Below the pieces are notes generated by a model. That model searched no databases, was not told the origin of the DNA, and saw only the letters and a program-made list of their open reading frames with translations. Made by a program: the position numbers and the translations under genes. This document shows, piece after piece, positions 15,601 to 24,535 of a stretch of 64,000 nt of DNA. Origin of the DNA: Novosphingobium sp. MD-1 (GTDB lineage Bacteria > Pseudomonadota > Alphaproteobacteria > Sphingomonadales > Sphingomonadaceae); assembly GCF_001014975.1 (NCBI RefSeq), contig NZ_BBXA01000031.1:174755-238754 (forward strand). The letters run 5' to 3'. Each line of letters opens with the position of its first letter. Positions within the stretch are counted from its first letter, which is position 1.

Positions 15601-16087
15601 TGGCCAGCACTCCCTTCACCGCGCCCTGCGCCTGTTCGGCCGAAACCGAAAGGCCGGCAAGGCGGCTGACGATGTCCTGCGCGGCCGATGCGGCAACGCC
15701 TTCGATCTCAGTCAGCGCAGCGTCGCGCGCGGTGGCGATGCGGGCTTCGGCGGCCGAAACCGTCTGCTCGATCTTGCCGGAAGCGACATCGAGGCTCGCC
15801 TGCGTCGTGCTGGCGGCTTCGGCCTTGGCCGTAGCGATCAGCGCCTGCGCTTCGGCGCGCCGCTTGTTTTCCTGCACGCGCCATGCCTCTTCCTCGGCGT
15901 CGGCGGCAGCCCTTGCAGCCTCGGCGGCGGAAAGGTCATCGGCGATCTGCTTGTCGCGCTGGTCGACGGTCGCCATGACCTTGGGCACCATGCCGCGGCC
16001 GATGACGAAGAAGATCAGGCCGAAAAACACCAGCAGCCAGAAGACCTGGCTGGCATAGGTGGTGGCAAGCTGTGCGATTTGAGGCAT
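15593..16087 (-). CDS. atpF': ATP synthase F0 subunit b'
   Basis: A 164-residue second b-type subunit. It begins with PQIAQLATTYASQVFWLLVFFGLIFFVIGRGM, the membrane anchor preceded by the AQL-TY-SQ sequence typical of b' chains, then VMATVDQRDKQIADDLSAAEAARAAA and a long amphipathic helix. With b it forms a heterodimeric stator, a trait of photosynthetic bacteria and many alphaproteobacteria. It lies 82 bases after atpE and overlaps the b gene. Confidence 0.92.
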   Translation of the reverse strand: MPQIAQLATTYASQVFWLLVFFGLIFFVIGRGMVPKVMATVDQRDKQIADDLSAAEAARAAADAEEEAWRVQENKRRAEAQALIATAKAEAASTTQASLDVASGKIEQTVSAAEARIATARDAALTEIEGVAASAAQDIVSRLAGLSVSAEQAQGAVKGVLANG

Positions 16088-16169
16088 CGGTCGGTCCGCG
16101 CATCATACGACCGGGGCGAACCCCGGTCGTTCCATCAACATTCGTTCGTAATGACTGACGTCGTCGCGA

Positions 16170-16397
16170 TCAGGCGACGAAGATCAGGATCATGGCAACG
16201 ACGAACGAAAGCAGGCCGAGAAGTTCCGCGGCGGCGAAGCCGATGAACAGGCGGCCCTGCTGGCCGTCAGCGGCACCGGGGTTGCGCAGCGCACCTTCGA
16301 GGAACTTGGCGAAGACGTTGCCCACGCCCAGCGATGCAAGGCCAGCACCGATGGCGGCAAGACCAGCGCCGAGAAGCTTCGCGCTCTGTGCGTCCAT
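16170..16397 (-). CDS. atpE: ATP synthase F0 subunit c
   Basis: A 75-residue hairpin membrane protein that forms the rotor ring. Helix 1 has the glycine-rich AGLAAIGAGLASLGVG, the polar loop is RNPGA, and helix 2 carries the ion-binding Glu58 in FIGFAAAELLGLL. Sodium-ligand residues typical of Na+ rings are absent, so protons are the likely ion. A longer reading to 16490 would add 31 charged residues and is rejected; the ATG at 16397 has a GAGGG ribosome site. Confidence 0.95.
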   Translation of the reverse strand: MDAQSAKLLGAGLAAIGAGLASLGVGNVFAKFLEGALRNPGAADGQQGRLFIGFAAAELLGLLSFVVAMILIFVA

Positions 16398-16493
16398 GAT
16401 AAAAACTCCCTCTTTCAGATCCGTAGTGGAAAAGTTGCGCCTAAAATATTCGGCAAAACAACCGGGCAAAGGCCCGGCACGAAATTTCAAAAC

Positions 16494-17276
16494 TCAGTGC
16501 AGGTTTTCCGCGTCGTTCAGATAAACGCAGGTCAGCAGGGCAAACACATAAGCCTGGATGCCCGCGACCAGCAGTTCCAGCGCGCAGATGCCGATCATCA
16601 GCAGAAAGCTGGGCAGCGCGGCGATGCCGAAGGTCAGCGCACCGGCGTTGGTGCCCGAAATGACGAAGCCCGACAGCACTTCGAGCAGCACGTGCCCGGC
16701 CATCATCGCGACGAAAAGACGCAGGCCGAGCGAGAACGGACGCACCATGAACGAGATCAGCTCGATCGGGAAAATGATCGGGATCATCAGGACCGGCGTA
16801 CCGTGCGGCACGAACAGCGAGAAGAAGTGCAGGCCATGCTTGGCGAAGCCGACGATCAGCACGATCGAGAAGCTGAGAATCGCCAACACGCCGGTCACCG
16901 TGAAGTGGCTGGTGGCGGTGAACGGGTGCAGGCCGACCAACGCCAGCGGCAGCAGGCCCAGCAGGTTGGCGAACAGGATGAAGGTGAACAGCGAGAAGAC
17001 GTAGGGCAGATACTTGCGACCGGCGGGGCCAATATTGGACTTCAGCAGGTTGTCGACAAAGCCGGTCAGCCCTTCCACCGCCATCTGCCAGCGGCCCGGA
17101 ACCAGCTGACGCTTGGCGCCGCCACCGACGAACACCAGCAGCACGATGGCCGTGATCGCCATCCACAGCGCCGAATTGGTGAAAGCGATGTTGTAACCCG
17201 CGATGCTCCAGTGATCGGTGCCGAAAAGCGGCTCGATAGTGAACTGGTGAACCGGATCGACCTTGCCTTCGGCCAC
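16494..17276 (-). CDS. atpB: ATP synthase F0 subunit a
   Basis: A 260-residue multi-pass membrane protein that forms the proton half-channels against the c ring. The conserved arginine helix is seen as RPFSLGLRLFVAMMAGHVLLEVL, and the terminal helix as ALELLVAGIQAYVFALLTCVYLNDA. The N-terminus (AEGKVDPVHQFTIEPLF) is typical of alphaproteobacterial subunits a. Translation seems to start at GTG (17276). It lies 43 bases after atpI and about 96 bases before atpE. Confidence 0.96.
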   Translation of the reverse strand: MAEGKVDPVHQFTIEPLFGTDHWSIAGYNIAFTNSALWMAITAIVLLVFVGGGAKRQLVPGRWQMAVEGLTGFVDNLLKSNIGPAGRKYLPYVFSLFTFILFANLLGLLPLALVGLHPFTATSHFTVTGVLAILSFSIVLIVGFAKHGLHFFSLFVPHGTPVLMIPIIFPIELISFMVRPFSLGLRLFVAMMAGHVLLEVLSGFVISGTNAGALTFGIAALPSFLLMIGICALELLVAGIQAYVFALLTCVYLNDAENLH

Positions 17277-17319
17277 GCGCTTAACCCCGTCTCATCGCAT
17301 ATAACAACAGCGCCCCTTG

Positions 17320-17637
17320 TCAGGGACGCCGGCTCGAAATCCTGATGATATTGCGGAAGGCGACACCCACGCCCACGAACAACATCACCAACAGGCCCCA
17401 GGGCGACGTTCCCGCAAACTGGTCGATGACCCACCCCAGAAACGCGCCCCCCGCAAGCCCGCCGATGAGTTCGGCCAGCACCCGGTTCCCTTCGCGATAG
17501 CTCGCGTTGGATTCTTCGGGCGCCGGCTTCGCGATACGCTCGTCCTCCCGCTTGCGAGCAGCTTTCAGCCGCTGTTCAAGCGTATCGATCCGCGCATCCT
17601 CGCCGACAGGCTCCATCCCGGTTTGCTCGTCGCTCAT
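17320..17637 (-). CDS. atpI: AtpI/AtpZ-like ATP synthase assembly protein
   Basis: A 105-residue protein with a charged N-terminal half (DARIDTLEQRLKAARKREDER) and two membrane helices (VLAELIGGLAGGAFLGWVID and PWGLLVMLFVGVGVAFRNI). This is the usual form of the small protein encoded first in F0 operons, thought to help c-ring assembly and possibly Mg2+ supply. The start at 17637 has GGGAG upstream; a longer reading to 17763 would run through the predicted promoter and is rejected. Confidence 0.85.
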   Translation of the reverse strand: MSDEQTGMEPVGEDARIDTLEQRLKAARKREDERIAKPAPEESNASYREGNRVLAELIGGLAGGAFLGWVIDQFAGTSPWGLLVMLFVGVGVAFRNIIRISSRRP

Positions 17638-17710
17638 GCCATTCTCCCAGCTGGGCATTCCCAGCACGAAAGCGTGACGTGCGCAACGGCTCCCCGCCGA
17701 GGGCGCCGTC

Positions 17711-17739
17711 CCCTTAGGCGGGGGGCATACGTGAGTCAA
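17711..17739 (-). promoter_or_regulatory. Predicted promoter of the F0 (atpI-B-E-b'-b) operon
   Basis: Minus strand TTGACT (17739-17734), 17-base spacer, TAAGGG (17716-17711). Transcription would start near 17704, 67 bases before atpI. Confidence 0.6.
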
Positions 17740-17857
17740 CCGCCCCGCAACCGCTCTGACCAAGGTCTATGCATACGGTTGCACGGGGCCACCGCACAGA
17801 GCGGAATCCCGAGCCTGGAGAGCGTTCCCGGTCAGTCGGCCGGAAACAGCGCTGGAA

Positions 17858-18265
17858 TCAGGGGCAGCGGGGATCGCGCATCGGCGGCGCGCCGGTGCGC
17901 GTCTGCCAGCTTCCGTCCGGCGCCTGGTACTTTTCGCCAGGCGTGGTCTGCGCCACCAGCAGGCAGCCGGAAGTGAGCGCGTATTCCTCCACCGTCGCGC
18001 CCTTGGCCTTGGCCTTGTCGGCATAGACCGCCTTGCGCTTGATGTTGATGTCCTCGATCACCGCGCGCAGCGCCGGGCTGGGCGTGGTGACATAGCCGAG
18101 ATAACCGTCGGCCTTCTCGCCCACCTGCCCCGCTGCGCGCGCGGCGGCATAGGCAGGATCGCGCTGGGCCAACGCCGTGCCGGGCAGAGCGGCAGCCAGC
18201 GCAGCGCCTGCGAGGGCCGCGCCGAGCGAGATCGTGCGGAAACGGGATGCGATTGTGCGGGCCAT
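17858..18265 (-). CDS. ydbL: YdbL family periplasmic protein (DUF1318)
   Basis: A 135-residue protein with a signal peptide (ISLGAALAGAALAAALPGTALAQ). The mature part has the family sequence ARAAGQVGEKADGYLGYV and VIEDINIKRKAVYADKAKAKGATVEEYA, matching YdbL/DUF1318. In E. coli YdbL acts in the periplasm on the YdbH-YnbE lipid transport bridge, apparently as a chaperone-like modulator. The C-terminal extension with GEKYQAPDGSWQTR is longer than in E. coli. It starts two bases after the ynbE stop. Confidence 0.88.
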   Translation of the reverse strand: MARTIASRFRTISLGAALAGAALAAALPGTALAQRDPAYAAARAAGQVGEKADGYLGYVTTPSPALRAVIEDINIKRKAVYADKAKAKGATVEEYALTSGCLLVAQTTPGEKYQAPDGSWQTRTGAPPMRDPRCP

Positions 18266-18267
18266 GG

Positions 18268-18549
18268 TCAGAAAATCTCCGGATTCTTCTCGATCGTGCT
18301 GCCCGCGTCCGCCGCGAGCTTGTACACGACTTCCTGCTTGATGTTGATGTTCAGCTCGATGACGATGGGCTTGTCCGGCGCCTTCACCGAAATGCAGCCC
18401 GACAGCAGTGCCGTCATCACCGTTGCTCCCACCAGCGGCAGCACCCGCAGAAGGCGCTGCCCGATCCTGCCCCTGATCCCGTCGATCCGTTCATCCATGG
18501 ACGAACGTTTCGCAGAGCGCGCAGGCAGGGTCAATTCGGAGCTTCTCAT
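18268..18549 (-). CDS. ynbE: YnbE-like outer-membrane lipoprotein
   Basis: A 93-residue lipoprotein with a lipobox LLSGC after a hydrophobic stretch (VLPLVGATVMTALLSGC). The short mature part, KAPDKPIVIELNINIKQEVVYKL, matches YnbE, which in E. coli adds beta strands to YdbH to complete a hydrophobic groove reaching the outer membrane. The start overlaps the ydbH stop (ATGA). A start at 18498 would give a more normal signal peptide length and is possible. Confidence 0.87.
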   Translation of the reverse strand: MRSSELTLPARSAKRSSMDERIDGIRGRIGQRLLRVLPLVGATVMTALLSGCISVKAPDKPIVIELNINIKQEVVYKLAADAGSTIEKNPEIF

Positions 18550-21500
18550 GGCAGGTTCCCGCTTTCTGGACGCTGAATGCCGGTGCCGGATACCGCCGGC
18601 CCGATGGTGCTGGAACCGGCACCGCCGGTCCCGGTATTGTTGGTAAGCCGCCGCACCGCCCGCCCCTGCGCGTCGACCAGCCCCAGCGTGCGCGGGTCCT
18701 GGACGTAGTTGGGGTCGTAGAGCGACTTGGCAGAGGTGACGAGCCGGTAGAACGGCGCGCGGATGTTGACGTTGAACTGGATCGGCAGGCCCGCGACCTG
18801 CCGCGTCAGGAAATTCTGGCGCGTGCCGATCCCCTGCTTGACGCCACCGAAGCGCACGTTGGTGACGATCTCGCCCGCGAGATCGCCCCGCATCCCGATC
18901 GTCATGGTCTTGTAGTCGATGGATTTCAGCGCCTCGAACGCGAAATTACCCATCGCCGACAGGTCCTTGTAAGTCAGCGCTCCGACGTAGGAGACGTTGC
19001 CGCCCGGCGCGCGCGAAACCAGGTTGCCCGCTTCGATGCGCCCGCCGTTGTCGTCGAACACCAGCGGCATCCGCCCGTCGAAGGTGCCGGTGGCCGCCAG
19101 GTTGCCCAGTTCCATGCGCTCGAGGAACTTCGCCGCGTCCAGCCCTTCGATCACCAGGGTATAGCGCCGTGTCTCGGCCACGCCCACGCGCATCACGGTG
19201 GGTTCGAGGCTCAGCTTGCCGCCGAGGAACGGCCAGGTCGCGCTGTGCAGCTTGAGCACCTGCCCCGGCTCCATCGCGAAGACGACGACGCCGTCATTCA
19301 CTTCGATGCCTGGGTTGATCGCGGCCACCCGCAAGGTCTGGTTGGGCGCGGTGACCATGTTGAGCAGGTCGGTGAACTCGACCGTCCCCGCCAGCCCGCG
19401 CGCGGGTCCGAAGGCGGCGGCGAGATCCAGCCCGGTGCTGGAGAACCGGCCCGAACTGGTCACGCCGCGCGCGTTCCAGTCGATCCGGCCCCTGCCTGTC
19501 ACCGTGCCTTCGACATTGGCGATCACGCCCAGCGCCATCCGCGTCAGCGCATCGGGCTGCATCGCCTTGTCGAAGCGCAGGCCATCGACCAGCAGGTCGG
19601 CATGGCCCGAACTGTCGGACAGATCGTGGCGAATCACCGCGCGCGTCACCGTACGGTCGGACTTGGGCTCGCGCAGCACCGCGTCCGCATCGATTCGATT
19701 GTCGTGCAGGGTCAGCGTCGCGTCGCGGGCTACCATCCGCTCGAAGCGGGTTGGCCTCAGGCGGTCGGTCAGGTCGAAGCGCGCACCCGAGAGCGTCAGC
19801 GTGCCATCGGCATAGCGCCAAGCCCCCGCCGCGTTGGTCAGGTCCATCGGCACCGCCGCCAGCCGCGCGTCCACGCCGCCGAACGTGCCGGCGAAGTCCT
19901 TGCCCGCCCGGGCCGTCACATCGGCGAGATGGAACCGCGTCGCCTCCTCAGGCGGCCCCAACGCGACATCGAGCGCGCGCGCCGTCACCGTTCCCGGCCA
20001 GGCGAAGCCGACCGGTCCCGACTGGATGCTCAGCGGCGTTTCGCCCAGCCTGCCGGTCAGGGCGAGCGCGGGCACGCCCAGCGCAACGCGCAAGCCCCCC
20101 GCCCCGTTGCGCACGATTGCGCCGCTGGACTGCGGGCAGACTGTTATCGCGCGGCCATCCAGCACCATTTCGCCCAGCGTCAGCCCGTCAAAACGCGGGG
20201 TGATGCAATGGCGATAGAGCGCCAGTTCGCCCCTGGCCGAAAAGGCGCCCTGCACGGGCAGTTCCAGATTGCGGGCCGATCCGCCCGGTATCGCCCCGGA
20301 AAGCCGGGCCGTGCCGGAAAAGCCCAGTGAACCGTCGGAAACCTGCGCCAGCGACATCTGCGGAATGGCCAGCGCGCCGCCGCCCGCGTGGTATTCGGCC
20401 ATCGTCAGGCGGAACAGCGCGCCACCGGCCGCGCCGCGCTCCATCACACCCTCGATGCGGGGCAGTCCCACACCACCGGTGGCGAAGTTGCCGGCGATGC
20501 GCGGCAACCCTCGCGGTTCGCCGGTGACCTGAAAGCGCGACAGTTCCAGCAGTGAAGCGCCACTGCCCCCGCGCAACCGCGCTTCTGGCACCACGAACGA
20601 CCACCGGTCGCCTTCCTGTCGATAGTGAAGCTGGCCAGCGATGCGGCTGCCGCGCTCCTCGCGCCGCAAAGCCTGCCGCACCTGCGCCACCATCGGCGCG
20701 ATCAGCGTGCCAGTGGACGATGCCTCGGCCGAAGCGAGACCCGCGTCGAGCGCCGGCCCCTGACGCAAGCCCTTCCCGTCCACATTGCCGCGGAACTCCA
20801 CGGTGCGAAAACCATCGCGCGTCCGCACCAGTCCGTCCAGCCCGAGCAGTGCAACCGTCGCGCCCGGAGCGTGAACCCCGCCGGCATTGCCCACGAGCCG
20901 CCCCGAAAGCATCCCGTTGCGATAGGCCATCGCCGCATCGAAGGTCAGCGCATCGGCCTGCGCCGATGGCAGGGCCAGCGCTCCGCTGCGCAGCTTGGCC
21001 TGCACGGTGGCGCCGGCGAAATCGCGATCCGCCCGCGCGTCGACCTGCACCGTGGCCGCGCCCAGGGCCGCGCCCTGCTCCACGCACTGTGCCCCCGCAA
21101 GCCGCAACGGACCCGAAAACCGCGGACGCTCGCCTTCGATTACCACCCGCCCGTAAAGGCTCGCACGGCCCAGCGCGCAGCCACCGATATGCGCTTCGGG
21201 CACAAGCGCCGCGATCGTTCCGGCAAACCCGTCGCGCAGCGCGCCGGCGCCGTCGGCTTTGAACGCCAGCCGGCCATAATCGCTGTCGATCAGCCCGCGG
21301 GCGTCCACCACCTGAAGATCATAATCGGGCAGCCGGAACGGTTCGCCGCTGGACGGACCGAACAACAGCTTGTCGAGCGCTCCGAAACTCAGCTTGTTGG
21401 CATGATGCCGGCCATAGAGCCGGGGGCGGATTAGCGTGATCCCGCCGATGCGCGCGCCGCGCAGGCCATAGGCCATGCGTACTTCCATCCGATCGACGGT

Positions 21501-21815
21501 CAAATCCGGCTTGCGCGGATCGCCGATCACGATGTTGCGCAGGACTTGCGTGCGACCGCCGATGGTCTCGATCTCGTATGTCGCGGGCAGGCCGGTCTGG
21601 GCAAGCTGGCTGGCGATCAAGCGGTCGGCAAGGGGTTCGCGCGCCAGCCAAAGGCCGCCTCCGGCCACACCGATGACGCCAAGCGTCGCCAGCGCCGCGC
21701 GGCGCAACCGCCGACGGCGCACCAGCGACGGCGCATAGCCGCCGTTCCCGGCCTCGCTCCCCATCCCGGAGCCATCGGCCGCAACGCCGTCCGCCAAATC
21801 GGTCCTATCCGCCAT
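18546..21815 (-). CDS. ydbH: YdbH-like AsmA-family inter-membrane lipid transport protein
   Basis: A 1,089-residue protein, longer than the E. coli protein of about 880. An N-terminal basic stretch and single membrane helix (AALATLGVIGVAGGGLWLA) anchor it in the inner membrane; the rest is repetitive beta structure expected of AsmA/TamB-type bridges, with a DUF-type C-terminal region (FEALKSIDYKTMTIGMRGDLAGEIVTNVRF) seen in YdbH. The family moves phospholipids from inner to outer membrane. The start at 21815 is chosen because a promoter (TTGTGG-N18-TAAGCC) lies between it and the alternative ATG at 21851. First gene of ydbH-ynbE-ydbL. Confidence 0.9.
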   Translation of the reverse strand: MADRTDLADGVAADGSGMGSEAGNGGYAPSLVRRRRLRRAALATLGVIGVAGGGLWLAREPLADRLIASQLAQTGLPATYEIETIGGRTQVLRNIVIGDPRKPDLTVDRMEVRMAYGLRGARIGGITLIRPRLYGRHHANKLSFGALDKLLFGPSSGEPFRLPDYDLQVVDARGLIDSDYGRLAFKADGAGALRDGFAGTIAALVPEAHIGGCALGRASLYGRVVIEGERPRFSGPLRLAGAQCVEQGAALGAATVQVDARADRDFAGATVQAKLRSGALALPSAQADALTFDAAMAYRNGMLSGRLVGNAGGVHAPGATVALLGLDGLVRTRDGFRTVEFRGNVDGKGLRQGPALDAGLASAEASSTGTLIAPMVAQVRQALRREERGSRIAGQLHYRQEGDRWSFVVPEARLRGGSGASLLELSRFQVTGEPRGLPRIAGNFATGGVGLPRIEGVMERGAAGGALFRLTMAEYHAGGGALAIPQMSLAQVSDGSLGFSGTARLSGAIPGGSARNLELPVQGAFSARGELALYRHCITPRFDGLTLGEMVLDGRAITVCPQSSGAIVRNGAGGLRVALGVPALALTGRLGETPLSIQSGPVGFAWPGTVTARALDVALGPPEEATRFHLADVTARAGKDFAGTFGGVDARLAAVPMDLTNAAGAWRYADGTLTLSGARFDLTDRLRPTRFERMVARDATLTLHDNRIDADAVLREPKSDRTVTRAVIRHDLSDSSGHADLLVDGLRFDKAMQPDALTRMALGVIANVEGTVTGRGRIDWNARGVTSSGRFSSTGLDLAAAFGPARGLAGTVEFTDLLNMVTAPNQTLRVAAINPGIEVNDGVVVFAMEPGQVLKLHSATWPFLGGKLSLEPTVMRVGVAETRRYTLVIEGLDAAKFLERMELGNLAATGTFDGRMPLVFDDNGGRIEAGNLVSRAPGGNVSYVGALTYKDLSAMGNFAFEALKSIDYKTMTIGMRGDLAGEIVTNVRFGGVKQGIGTRQNFLTRQVAGLPIQFNVNIRAPFYRLVTSAKSLYDPNYVQDPRTLGLVDAQGRAVRRLTNNTGTGGAGSSTIGPAVSGTGIQRPESGNLP

Positions 21816-21840
21816 TCCGCCCCTTCTTGCGCACTGCCGC

Positions 21841-21870
21841 GGCTTAGGCAATGCACTGTTCCGGCCACAA
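21841..21870 (-). promoter_or_regulatory. Predicted promoter of ydbH operon
   Basis: Minus strand TTGTGG (21870-21865), 18-base spacer, TAAGCC (21846-21841). It leaves about 20 bases of leader before the ATG at 21815. Confidence 0.4.
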
Positions 21871-21907
21871 CGCCGCGAACAGCGAAAGGTGCCCGCGCGG
21901 ACCCTTC

Positions 21908-22684
21908 ATGAACGACGAACCCGGTCTCTTTGGTGAACAGGTGCCGGAACGGACCCGAAAGATGGTCCGGAGCGGCGATGATCACACTTCGGAAGACCGC
22001 GTGCGCGAAGCGGCGCATGATCCCAGCGGCCACCGCGCCCGGCTGCGTGAGCGTTTGCTGGAGGGGGGCGATGATGCGCTCGCCGATCACGAACTGGTTG
22101 AATACCTGCTGATGGCGGCGATCCCCCGGCGTGACGTTAAGCCCCTCGCGAGGATGCTGCTCAAGCGGTTCGGTTCGCTCGCCGCCGTGTTCAACGCCGA
22201 TCCCCGCGCCTTGCAGGCTACGCCCGGCGTCGGGGAAACCGCCGCCGCCGCGCTCCGCATAGCCGGCATCGCGGCGCGGCGCATGGCGCGGAAGCAGGTG
22301 CAGGAGCAGCCCGTGCTGGGAAGCTGGCAGGCCCTGCTGGACTATCTGCATATCGACATGGCGCATCTACGGCGCGAACGGGTCCGCGCGCTCTATCTCG
22401 ATACGCGCAACCGCCTGATCCTCGATGACCTTGTCAGCGAAGGCACCATCGACGAGGCCGCGATCCATCCGCGCGAGATTATCCACAAGGCGCTGGACAT
22501 CGGCGCGGCCGCGCTGATCCTCGTCCACAACCACCCCTCCGGCTCGCCGCAGCCGAGCCGGGCCGACATCCAGATCACCCAGCGTGTGATCGAGGCTTCG
22601 CGGCTGCTGGGCATCGTGGTCCACGATCACGTGATCGTGGGGCGCGAAGGGCATGTTTCGCTGAAGGCAAAAGGGTTGATCTGA
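21908..22684 (+). CDS. radC: RadC-family JAB-domain protein
   Basis: A 258-residue protein with an N-terminal helix-hairpin-helix region (HRARLRERLLEGGDDALADHELVEYLLMAAIPRRDVKPLA and ATPGVGETAAAALR) and a C-terminal JAMM metalloprotease-like domain. The metal residues are visible: Glu in SEGTIDEAAIHPREI, then HNHPSGSPQPSRADIQIT. RadC was named for DNA repair but its activity is unsettled. The start at 21908 (MNDEPGLFG) is preferred to 21851, which would add 19 unlikely residues overlapping the ydbH promoter. Confidence 0.92.
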   Translation: MNDEPGLFGEQVPERTRKMVRSGDDHTSEDRVREAAHDPSGHRARLRERLLEGGDDALADHELVEYLLMAAIPRRDVKPLARMLLKRFGSLAAVFNADPRALQATPGVGETAAAALRIAGIAARRMARKQVQEQPVLGSWQALLDYLHIDMAHLRRERVRALYLDTRNRLILDDLVSEGTIDEAAIHPREIIHKALDIGAAALILVHNHPSGSPQPSRADIQITQRVIEASRLLGIVVHDHVIVGREGHVSLKAKGLI

Positions 22685-22787
22685 ACGCCCGCATCGACTG
22701 CCGCCGGCCATGTACGCCTGATGGCGTATAACGCTTCGGAGCAAATTCGGTCATTTTGAACCAGATACTTTGTATCGCGGGGACAAG

Positions 22788-23786
22788 ATGAACGGAATTC
22801 GGGTAGGCAAAAGGATCATCGGAGCGGACTCTCCGGTAACCATCGGCTGGGAAAACATCCCCCGCGTGGAGGGAGGTCCGGCAAAGCAGTTCATCTTCAC
22901 CTGGTTTCAGCCTGCCATGCTGCTCGCGCTGCTGGCGTTCTGGTACTACGCGCCCAATTCCATCGCCAAGGCATCGACCGCCATCGGCATCGGAATCGGC
23001 TTCAAGGTGCTGCTGCTGGGGCTGGAATGGGTGAACCCGCGCTACCGCAGCTGGCAGCTCACCTGGAAGGAACTCACCACCGACTTGTTCTACGTCGGGC
23101 TGGGCTACACCATCCTGCGCATCGTCGACAGCTACATCGGCAGCGACGTGATGGCCAAGGGCATCCAGCACGCGTTCCACTGGGACAAGTTCACGTGGTT
23201 CGTCGGGCTGCCCCTGCTGGTGCAGGCGTTCCTGATCTCGTTTCTGTTCGATTTCGGGCAATACTGGATGCATCGCGGGATGCATAACTGGTATCCGCTG
23301 TGGCTGACCCACGCCCCGCATCACTACATTACGCAGCTGAACATCAACAAGGGCGCGGTCGGCAACCCGGTGGAGCTGTTCCTGATCGGCCTGGGCGTCG
23401 GCGGGTTCTTCGATTTCCTGCCGCGCGCCTTCCTTCTCGCCGGCTCGTTCGGCATGGCGGTCAGTACCTACCAACACATCAACGTGCGCTTCAACACGCC
23501 CGCCTGGTGGCGCTTCATCTTCAACACCACCGAGCACCACAGCTTGCACCACTCGCGCGACTACGAAGCGAGCCGCAGCAACTATTCGGGCACCTGGATC
23601 TTCATCGATCGCATCTTCGGCACCTGCGTAGACGGTGAAGCGGAACTGCTGGGCATGGAGGGCGGCCGCCGGATGTCGATCGTCGAACAGATGCACTATC
23701 CGTTCACGGAAGCCTGGAAGACGCTGAAGGCGAAGTTCGGGCGCGGCCGGTTCGACACGCCCGAAAGCGCGGTGCCAGCCGAATGA
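22788..23786 (+). CDS. Fatty acid hydroxylase / sterol desaturase superfamily protein
   Basis: A 332-residue membrane enzyme with about five hydrophobic segments and the histidine clusters of the di-iron superfamily: HRGMHNWYPLWLTHAPHH, then EHHSLHHSRD. These ligate two irons at the cytosolic face and support O2-dependent hydroxylation or desaturation of lipids; related sphingomonad enzymes act on fatty acids, sphingolipids or carotenoids. The substrate here is unknown. The ATG at 22788 follows GGGGACAAG. Its stop overlaps the start of the next gene, so the two proteins are probably made together. Confidence 0.88.
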   Translation: MNGIRVGKRIIGADSPVTIGWENIPRVEGGPAKQFIFTWFQPAMLLALLAFWYYAPNSIAKASTAIGIGIGFKVLLLGLEWVNPRYRSWQLTWKELTTDLFYVGLGYTILRIVDSYIGSDVMAKGIQHAFHWDKFTWFVGLPLLVQAFLISFLFDFGQYWMHRGMHNWYPLWLTHAPHHYITQLNINKGAVGNPVELFLIGLGVGGFFDFLPRAFLLAGSFGMAVSTYQHINVRFNTPAWWRFIFNTTEHHSLHHSRDYEASRSNYSGTWIFIDRIFGTCVDGEAELLGMEGGRRMSIVEQMHYPFTEAWKTLKAKFGRGRFDTPESAVPAE

Positions 23787-24451
23787 CCGGAATGACCGCC
23801 CAGCCGATCTGGCACGAAACCGTCATCCCCGAAGGCCCACGCGTAAATATGCGCTATATCGACTGGATTTGGCACGTGCGCGGCAGCGTGCCGCTGCCCG
23901 AAGGCCAGACTGCCGGCGAGGCGCTGGACAGGATCGAACCCGTGTTCGACGAAGTGGGCACGGCGCACGTCCGCTCCGACGCAGCGCTCAGCTTCACCAA
24001 GAAGAATCCTGCATCGCAAGACCCGCTGTCCGTATTCGAACGCGGCGTTCTGCGCGTTGAAGGGACCGCGCCAGAAGGCAGACTGCGCTATCATCTGGTC
24101 AGCCGCGCCCTGCTGGCGTGCTTCCTGGCGCCGCTGCTGTTTCTCGGCTTTGCGCAGTTGACCATCCTGGTCAACGCGTACCAGAAGCCGGCGGCGGAAG
24201 CGGCGGCCAAGAAGCCCGATGCCAAGAAGGCGGACGCTCCGCCAATGCATCCGATCGACAAGGCGCTTGGCGCCCCCGAACCGGAAAAGCCCGGCAAGAA
24301 TGGAGCGGAGGGCGGCAAGCGCAATAGAAAGCCTACCCCGACTCCGGCCTATGTCTTTGCCGGCATTTTCGCCGCGCTCTATGTCGGCGGCCGCATCCTG
24401 GAAGACCGGCTGGTCAAGCGGCTTTTCCGAAAGCGCCTGTTGCAGGCGTAG
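23783..24451 (+). CDS. Hypothetical membrane protein co-transcribed with the hydroxylase-family gene
   Basis: A 222-residue protein with no family I recognise. Residues 1-105 are soluble, with the aromatic segment NMRYIDWIWHVRGSVPLPEGQ and FERGVLRVEG; then a hydrophobic helix (ALLACFLAPLLFLGFAQLTILV), a lysine/alanine/proline-rich linker (KKPDAKKADAPP), and a second helix (YVFAGIFAALYVGGRI) with a basic tail. It overlaps the preceding gene by four bases, suggesting a partner or auxiliary of that enzyme. Confidence 0.8.
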   Translation: MTGMTAQPIWHETVIPEGPRVNMRYIDWIWHVRGSVPLPEGQTAGEALDRIEPVFDEVGTAHVRSDAALSFTKKNPASQDPLSVFERGVLRVEGTAPEGRLRYHLVSRALLACFLAPLLFLGFAQLTILVNAYQKPAAEAAAKKPDAKKADAPPMHPIDKALGAPEPEKPGKNGAEGGKRNRKPTPTPAYVFAGIFAALYVGGRILEDRLVKRLFRKRLLQA

Positions 24452-24535
24452 ATTGCCCGCTCCAATGCGAAGATCATGATGCCGCGGCCAGGGCCGGGAT
24501 GAACGACGACGCGCGCACCCCGGCCCGATGCCTGC

